Positions 56,907 through 64,000 of a stretch of DNA of 64,000 nt are shown piece after piece. Every line of letters starts with the position of its first letter. Position 1 is the first letter of the stretch. The notes below the pieces were generated by a model, which was not told where the DNA came from, ran no database searches, and saw only the letters and a program-made list of their open reading frames with translations. This DNA is from Malus domestica (lineage: Eukaryota > Streptophyta > Magnoliopsida > Rosales > Rosaceae), in the NCBI RefSeq assembly GCF_042453785.1, contig NC_091666.1, positions 24,882,501 to 24,946,500 on the forward strand, given 5' to 3'. A program made the position numbers and the translations under genes.

Positions 56907-57819
56907 TAAATTAGGCTTATTTTGAGCTACGTTCCTTGTAACTTGATTTTAATTCCACTTTACTTTTTAAAATTAAAAACTTGCCACTTTACTTCTTGGA
57001 ACTCAATTTTGATCTCACCTTACCCCCTGAAATTCAAAAGTCACTGCCTTACTCCCTAGAACCCAATTTTGAAACCACTTTACTCCCTGAAACTCAAAAC
57101 TCACAACTTTACTCCCTGGAACTCCAAATTCACTTTACATTGCCTTATTTATGTTTTTTAGATTAAGTTCATCCATTCAAAATTTATAATTGGTAATATG
57201 TCAAATTCTCCCATGAAAAAATGGGTAATAAAAAAGATTAAAAAGAGCCATCTTCTCTCTTTACCAACCACCTCCATTAATTAAGAACATAAGAAATAAC
57301 GAAATCAATAGAACTAATGATAAGATGGCTGGAGATGGAAGGAGAAGGGATGAATGTATGGACAACGATTAGATAGAGACAGAAGGGAGAAGAGATGAAT
57401 GTATGGATGACCATATTCTCTCTTCACCAGCCACCTCATTAAGAACCATCTTTCTTCCTTTTATTTTATTTTTTATTTTTTTAATATGTTATCCAATGTT
57501 CGATTTTTTTTTGTTTCAATTTATGTGGCACTATTTGATTGGATATGTAAGCTTTAATACTTGTGTCTAGTCAGCCATAAGTGGGCTGTAATTGTGCCAC
57601 ATAAGTAAACTTAATGGTTGTTTGACAGAATACAAACAAGCTAAAGTAGAGTGATGAATATTGAGTTTCAATAAGAAAGTGACGACTTTTGAGTTTCAAG
57701 GGATAAAGTGGAATCAAAATCGAGTTTCATAGAGCAAAGTGACGACTTATGAATTTTAGTTGGCACATCGGGATTGAAATCGAGTTCCATAAAATGTTGC
57801 TAAAAATAAGCCTTAAATT
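56907..57819. mobile_element. Inverted-repeat element with repeated arms (~900 bp)
   Basis: Element 56913-57813. The left arm (AGGCTTATTTTGAGCTACG...) and the inverted right arm (AGGCTTATTTTTAGCAACA...) each contain about three copies of a ~55-60-bp unit ('actttactccctggaactcaattttgat' type). TAAATT flanks both ends (56907-56912, 57814-57819). Long arms with internal repetition resemble Mutator-like elements. No transposase. Confidence 0.65.
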
Positions 57820-58674
57820 AAAAGGAAATATAAATGATGTCATCCCCCCATAATTTGCGTAATCAAAGTATAAGGCATGCCATTTTTTTTCCCAAAAAAG
57901 GTTCCATGTTTATTTTAAGTAAGCCACGTTTAACTACCTAAGTCACTACAAATCGCATTTGTAATCTTTGTTCAAGATTTTTTTCTTTCAAATATATACT
58001 TATAACAAGACACCCTTTTGGCCACTAGTTGAAGATTTTAGTGCTGCTTTCTCAGTCTTTCTGACCCTCAAACACAACACTGCACCCACAAAAATAACGG
58101 TAGAGCGCACTAGCTACCATTACCAATATATATTACATACAAGGTTTTCTGTTATCAGATTTTTTGTGTCTTTGCCATAATCATGAGATTTATTCCTCCA
58201 AATTATATTCTATGCCCTAATCATGGTTTATGAGAGACTAATTGACTTGGCAACCACCTCTCTTACTAACCTGCACTGGACAGTGGACATCTCATCTCTC
58301 CCTTTCATCTTATTACTTCCTGACTTCAACTTCTTGTTTGTTGTTGGTTGTGTAAAATATTTCTGATTGATTACTTAATGACACAATATGATCTCTAAAT
58401 TCGATATATAAAAATAAAATTAAAACATGTGAAATCGCTAGTTAATTAATTAATTAATGGTCACCAAGTGACGTGTATTATGACAAATCGTGAACAAATC
58501 CCAAGTATAGAGAGGGACAGAGTACGGTGGTGGGGGCTGATACATTAAAAAAATACAAAATCAATACAAGCGATGCTGATTGTTGAAGTGTGCTGTCCAT
58601 GACGTAATATGTGTGCTTGAGTGGCAAACGTATAAATTCTCTGGTTTTGTCGACTCCAGGTTTTTTAATATATA
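57820..58674. other. Intergenic DNA, no gene seen
   Basis: No gene. Short TAAT repeats at about 58443-58457. Confidence 0.45.
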
Positions 58675-58950
58675 TGTTGAGAGTTATGATATGAAGGTAA
58701 AATAGTCTTATATTAATTAAAAGATAAATTTTGTAAGAGCTTATAAGAGGTTGATGTATTTTTCATATTGCTAATTATTTTTATGATAGAACCTTAACTT
58801 CTTTATGGTATTAAAGCAGGTTGATTCATGTGTAAAGTTTAGCGACCACACATGCTTCACGTCACTTAATTTGTGTTGTTCACGTGCTTAACTTAAAAAT
58901 CTGCCACACGTGTGGGGTTTGTAAGAATGTGAGAATTCATGACACGTATT
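58675..58950 (+). mobile_element. Diverged TRIM element, right LTR mostly missing
   Basis: LTR 58675-58805 (TGTTGAGAGTTATG ... CTTCTTTA), primer-binding-like TGGTATTAAAGC (58806-58817), an interior with 'cacatgcttcacgtcactta' and 'gtgttgttcacgtgctta', a purine stretch near 58912, then only the first ~25 bases of a second LTR ('tgtaagaatgtgagaattcatg'). Confidence 0.68.
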
Positions 58951-59331
58951 AAGTTTATGACACACACAAATAGGTACATAAGCTTTGAACTCGTATATTG
59001 AGTCACGTCGGCAGTATTGATCCTCATCAGTAGTATTTGTTTCATATGAAAATGAATAATTAAATTGTAATTAACTTAGTAATACATATAAAAATAAACC
59101 TATTTTAGTTCTTTTTCTTCTTATTTTTATCTCTTGATTAGTCTTTGATTTCTTCCATGGTAAGATTAGTAACAAGAAAAAGTGTATAAAAAGAAAATAA
59201 AAGTACGGAAAAAAGCTTTATATACACCAATGATTTGAAATGTTGGATCATTACGGATGCCAATTAATTAAGTAGAAGAGAAAATTGTAGGATCCCTGAT
59301 ATGCATAGGCATTGAAATTTGAGGTGAGTTA
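58951..59331. other. Intergenic DNA, no gene seen
   Basis: AT-rich, without supported features. Confidence 0.4.
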
Positions 59332-59506
59332 ATCAACACATACACATGCATGGTAAGTGTTCCTCTACTATAGTGGTGGAAATGAGTGTTGTCTTTATAG
59401 TATGGATTGGGTTCAAATCTGGTCGGCATCATAATCCAACATCTAATCTAACAAATCTATAATATGATAAAAAAAAAAAAAAAAAATCAACACATGCACA
59501 TGCATG
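59332..59506 (+). mobile_element. tRNA-derived SINE, family 2, with 21-bp target duplication
   Basis: Element 59353-59485 with an A-box-like 'tatagtggtggaaatgag', B-box-like GGGTTCAAATC and an 18-base A tail. ATCAACACATACACATGCATG (59332-59352) recurs at 59486-59506 with one difference. Related to 6032-6170. Confidence 0.82.
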
Positions 59507-59820
59507 CATGAAGGAAACAAATCCAGCATATTTTTATGGGTTCTTTAGATATAAACTCTTACAACTCTTATTTCCTAGATAAAAACCCACCTAGTTATAA
59601 ATATCAAAATAAAATCCAAATTTAAAAATGACTGCCAAATATAGAAGTAATTGACCTATAATTACAAAATATTTACAATTTGTACCACAATATTCAAAAT
59701 AAAAATAAATAAATGTTATTACTCACCTTAATTACAATGAAAATATAATTATTGCACATATTATTATCCCAAACACACACATATATACATTCCAATGTAT
59801 ATATTACTACCATAAGCTCA

Positions 59821-59855
<35 letters not shown>

Positions 59856-60000
59856 TATAGTTTACCTATGTATATAATATTACTATACATTCACACACAC
59901 ACACACATACATATACATGCACAGTACTACATATATGATCAAACATATTAAACTAATTAATCAACCTATATTTAAATTTATGATGAGCAAATAACATATA
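59507..60000. other. Intergenic AT-rich DNA with an (AT)n tract
   Basis: (AT)n at about 59820-59846 and (CA)n at about 59894-59905. No gene. Confidence 0.5.
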
Positions 60001-60412
60001 ATTTGTAGGTAAATTAATATGGAATCAAATAACTTTCTTTTATTTCGTAGGTAATTTATTTTCCATGTATTATTACATATATTTGGCACATTTTATTATT
60101 ATAAGATATATGTCCGAATAATAGGTAAATTAATCTTGAATAAAAAAAACAATTGCTTTATTTTGTAAGTAAATTAATTTTGAATCAAATAACATTTCTT
60201 CATTATATAGGTATTTTATTTTGTATGTATCATCATATATATTGGGCATATTTTATTATTATATGTACAAATAATAGGTAAACTAGTATTGAATAAAATA
60301 ATAACATTTTTTATGTAGGTATATTATTTTGCATATATTTGGGTTTGCCTTATTATGTAGGTAAATTATTTTGCATGAATTTTATGTATGTCAAGCATGC
60401 TTTTTTTGTTGT

Positions 60413-60453
<41 letters not shown>

Positions 60454-60545
60454 TAATTTATCTACATTTATACGTAAAATATAATTTTATTGACTTAACT
60501 AAGCATGTATTAATACATTTATTAGGCATGTTTTATTGTTATTAT
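60001..60545. repeat. Diverged AT-rich tandem units and a (TG)n tract
   Basis: Phrases such as 'aggtaaattaat.ttgaatcaaataac', 'aggtattttattttg.atgtat' and 'atatttggcatattttattatta' recur at intervals of about 100-125 bp four or more times. (TG)n at about 60416-60449. Confidence 0.6.
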
Positions 60546-60992
60546 ATATTATGCAATGAAGTTATTTTTTTTTATTTTTGTAAAATCATTAATTTTCCCT
60601 TACAATTTGCATGGAATTAATTGTCAAAATCAAACATTCAAATAGGGGTGTTTTGGGCATCAAAAATTTTTAAATGTGTAAAGTCAAATATAATTAAGGA
60701 ATTTGCTGATGTAGAATCTAGTCAATGAGTTTTATTCTAGTAAAAAACTTATGTCGGGTTTTATTTGGACAAACTTAAGTTTCAAGGACTAAAGTCTTAT
60801 TTTCAGTATTTTTATTTATTAAGATGAACATGTTTGTTTGAAGCTTAAAGGTCAATCCTATAAAAAAATTTACTCATTTTATTGTTTGGGAAATACTCGT
60901 CTTTGAAGATAGACATAAATTGGACACGAAAGAAAGATGAAACTTAATAAGCTTATATAAAAGTCTGGATTGGACCGTTTTTTATTACTAAT
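60546..60992. other. Junction zone between AT-rich repeats and the Gypsy remnant
   Basis: No polymerase or integrase core is visible here, although it would be expected upstream of 60993 in an intact element. The left border of the Gypsy remnant therefore lies somewhere in this stretch. Confidence 0.4.
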
Positions 60993-61109
60993 GTTTTTGT
61001 TCATGGTGCAGTACAAATCCAAAGCTTGAAAACAGGACATGAATTCAAGGTGAATGGGCATCGATTGAAGCCCCACTATGACAACTTTGTGGGAGCATGC
61101 CGTGGATGA
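60993..61109 (+). pseudogene. C-terminal end of a Ty3/Gypsy integrase/polyprotein
   Basis: The frame reads [20 protein letters not shown] followed by [12 protein letters not shown] and stops at 61107-61109. The pattern [21 protein letters not shown] is typical of the extreme C-terminus of plant Gypsy polyproteins (Athila/Tat-like). Everything upstream (integrase core, RNase H, reverse transcriptase, gag) is missing from this copy. Confidence 0.72.
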
Positions 61110-63130
61110 CATCCCCTTGCATGCCGTGGGCTCCAATGAGGAGTGAATGAGTTCTTCGTCCGACTGCACGACGTTAAAGCAAGCGCTTCTTGGGAGGCAA
61201 CCCATCTAATCAACAAAGGAAGACCAAGAAAGCACTCCAATTCCAGATTTGCGTTCCTAAACCCTTCTCTTTGTTGATTGTTTCGTTTCTGCCATATTGA
61301 TTTGTTTAGTTGCTGTTTGTTTGTTTATGTTTTGTTTTTGTGAGTTTATGCTTGAAACATTGAGGACAATGTTTGATTTAAGTGTGGGGGGGGGGTAACC
61401 AAAGTGTTTTAATGCAAATTCGTAGGGTTTTATCACCCATAACTTCCAATGTTGTTCTTTGCTGTTTTTAGGTTGTTTTGGTGTGTTTTAGTATGTTTTG
61501 ACATAAAAATTCGAAAATCCCATAAAAAATTTGAAAAAATGTTTTGAAAAACCCAAAAAGAGTCGTTTTAAAGTTGTTTTGTGTGTTTGTTTGTGTCTTA
61601 GGGTACCTTCCAACACAATGATGAGGATTCGGTTTTTAATTGCATGACTATTAAAGAGAGTTATAAACATGGATGGAAGTTTGATTTACTCTTTCGTTTA
61701 TGCTTGGTTGTGGTTATAACTTATGAATTCACATGTAACCACAAAGGGAAAAAAATTAGTTTTTGTAACATGCTTGAAGGAAGGAACTCAAACTAACACT
61801 ACAACCTTGTGAGACTTGAACCTAAACGTTTATTTGGAGAGTTAATAATTTGTGCATTGTTGTTTTCTAAAGTCGTTGCATGATCTCATTATTCTTTGCT
61901 TGGTTGCTACTTAGGAGGCGTTTCATCATTTAGTTCCAAACACTAGAACTCATGCCCATTTCATTCAAAGCATGCTATTGATTTACATAACACATATTCA
62001 AGATGAAGTTGTGTGTGACCACCATTTAAGCCAAATTGCCGTGTCCCCCATGTTCATTTGTTTTGTAGGTTTTAACCCCGTTGAGCTTTGTTTAGCCTAT
62101 ATTGTTTGTTAACCCACATTATCCTCACCTAACCTAGATTAGAACTATCCATACCCTTGTTCTTGAAGCATAGTAAAGCATGACTCAAGATGAATTCATT
62201 TTGATCAATGTATTGCAGAAAACAAGTGTGGTGGGAGGGATGTATGTGTGTGCCAAAGTATTTAATGTGGCACGGGTAGAAAAGAAATAAAAAAGAGAAA
62301 AGAAAAAAAAAATTCGTGGAAAATAGAAAAAAGAAAAGAAAAGTTGTGAAAAGTATGGACAAGAGTGAAAAAGATGGGAAAACAAGCTCTAAAGTATGGT
62401 TGTTGAAGAAAGGGTCCAAAACGCTTGAATTTGACCCTAAGTGTTGCATGAATCTTCCCTTTATGTTTAGAAGTTGATTTCTGCATTCTAAAGTGAATTC
62501 TAAGTTTCAATTTCATTGCTTTGCTTGCTATTGCTTTAAGAACGTTTGTTATCCCTATCCTTTCTTTGTTAGCCATTACCCTTAGTCCCGTTACAACCTT
62601 TGACTTTTATCTTGAGTGTTATGTGTTTCAATTTGTGGAGTTTGAAATTGGTATGAGCATATGGTGTCACTGGTTCTTGCATCTAAGTAGTAGCATTCCA
62701 TTCATGAGATCATATTTAAATGCTTACTAACTCCAGAAATTGCTTTCTTTGTTATACATATATGTGAACGTTCGTTTTTAAGTCTACATCAATCTTCTCA
62801 CATATAACTAGTATAAGGTGTGTAGTTAGAAAATCTGAGTGAAAATTGAGTGCATATCTAGTAAGGAATTGAGGAAATTCTCTAAGGCATGTTACTACAT
62901 TAAAAACATTGTTTTAATTGGTTAATTGTGAACTAGTAAGTAGTGACTATGATTAAGTATGTGCTTAAGTGTGACGATGACTAAAATCTGTGGGAATGAT
63001 GATTTTTAACTTGTCATGTGCATTGGAAATCCCTGAGGCAATTGTTGGAAGGGTTAGGTTGTGTTTTACTTGTTTTGTTTCGTTTTGTTTACTTGTTTCG
63101 TCTTGTTTTGCTCGAGGACTAGCAAAAGCT
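61110..63130 (+). mobile_element. 3' interior of the Ty3/Gypsy element
   Basis: Two kilobases between the polyprotein end and the 3' LTR, without a long frame. A first polypurine-like motif, GAGGACAATG...TTTAAGTGTGGGGGG, lies at about 61360-61396. Long non-coding 3' interiors are usual in the Athila/Tat group. Confidence 0.65.
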
Positions 63131-63145
63131 AAGTGTGGGGGAATT
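63131..63145 (+). promoter_or_regulatory. Polypurine tract of the Gypsy element
   Basis: AAGTGTGGGGGAATT directly before TGATAGGAGCAT, the LTR start. Confidence 0.8.
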
Positions 63146-63931
63146 TGATAGGAGCATATTTATGCGCCTTAGTTAGCTAGTTCTTATGCATTTCCATGGT
63201 GTTTTCTTAGTTAAAGTAGTCTTTTGAGCTAGTTTTATGTATTTTCAGGTTTTAAGGGAAAAGTATGCAAAGTGGTGCATTTTGGAGCCTTTTGGAGCAC
63301 AATTGAGCTTGGATTGGACATCACATACTTGGAGCCAAAAGAATGGACGAAATTGAAGATTTAAAGATGATGATTCCTACTTGAACAAGGTTTCCTAGTT
63401 GAAGTAGGAAAGTGCCTAATTAAAGAAGGTTTCCTAGTTGAAGTGGGATTCCTAGAAGATTGAAGTTTCCTACTCAAACAAGGTTTCCTACTTGAAGTAG
63501 GAAAGTTAAACCTCAATGGCCTTAAGTTTCAGCAACAAAGAAGTTTTCCAAGTCTAAGAAAGAAAAGGAATCTAAGAAGAAGAAGGATTGACAAAGACAA
63601 ACTTTCCTAATCCTAATGCATAAAGGTTCCAGCTGCAAAGAGGAGTCCCAAACACTTTAGGACACCTTATCCTTATTTTAGAAGTATGTCGTGCATTTTC
63701 CTTTGTCTTGTAGGGTTTCTAGAAGCCCTATCCAGCCTTGCCGTGCCTATCCCTTCTAGAAGACCCTAGTTCCTTGCCTTGCAAGGCTTTCTAGAAGCCT
63801 TATCTTCCTTATCCAAACCTGCCGCACCCCCTAGGCCTTTTCCCTTGTGGATTCTGATTGTTTTAAGCCTTTTTTCTGATGGATTTGGGTTCTAGAAGCC
63901 TTAATCTGATTTACCTAGGGTTTTAGGTGCT

Positions 63932-63962
<31 letters not shown>

Positions 63963-64000
63963 TTACACCCTTTGCCGCAAGGACCACCCTCCATAATTCA
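63146..64000 (+). repeat. 3' LTR of a Ty3/Gypsy element, cut by the window end
   Basis: Starts TGATAGGAGCATATTTATGC right after the polypurine tract. It holds short repeated phrases such as 'tttcctactt.aa..agg' (63380-63500) and an (AT)n tract at about 63935-63958 that may serve as the TATA region. The right end is not in the window, so length and target duplication cannot be checked. Confidence 0.75.

Overview
The window is nuclear plant DNA: AT-rich, with intron-containing genes far apart in a bed of transposable elements. Five protein-coding genes are recognisable, all of plant-specific or plant-typical families. A short inverted-repeat element at 8131-8286 looks like a MITE that is very abundant in apple and pear, so I infer a Rosaceae genome, probably Malus or Pyrus. 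That placement rests on recall, not on a search.

Genes, left to right: a BRANCHLESS TRICHOME-like coiled-coil protein (3420-4490, +); a four-exon growth-regulating factor (GRF) transcription factor that keeps the miR396 target site (12368-14693, +); a five-exon IQ67-domain calmodulin-binding protein (16180-18495, -); a single-exon glutaredoxin-like zinc protein (31186-32172, -); and a three-exon NAC factor of the NST1 secondary-wall type (50073-51694, -). They do not form an operon-like unit. Three plausibly act in growth and cell-shape control, but each has its own promoter and is separated from the others by kilobases of repeats. A two-exon fragment of a TPX2-family microtubule gene (35209-35760, -) appears broken.

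Mobile DNA explains most of the rest. (1) 23552-30815 is an LTR retrotransposon on the minus strand. It has two nearly identical 256/257-bp LTRs, a primer-binding site and a polypurine tract, but I see no gag or pol. Its interior holds a decayed hAT transposase gene, an AT-rich tandem array and an antisense fragment of a leucine-rich-repeat receptor kinase gene. (2) 40973-47400 is a LINE unit inside a perfect 16-bp target duplication, with ORF1, endonuclease, reverse transcriptase and RNase H, several disabling mutations, and an inverted second LINE tail at its left end. (3) At least four copies of one TRIM-like miniature LTR family (34445, 37871, 49040, 58675) share a tiny interior and the same LTR. 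(4) Non-autonomous hAT elements with 8-bp target duplications lie at 9793, 32616 and 53614. (5) Mutator-like elements or MITEs lie at 1192, 39551 and 56913. (6) tRNA-derived SINEs lie at 908, 1741, 2863, 6032, 55895, 56546 and 59353. (7) The last 3 kb is the 3' part of a Ty3/Gypsy element whose 3' LTR runs off the window.

Long GA, AT and TG microsatellites are scattered throughout; one lies four bases inside intron 1 of the NAC gene. I found no rRNA gene, true tRNA gene or CRISPR array.
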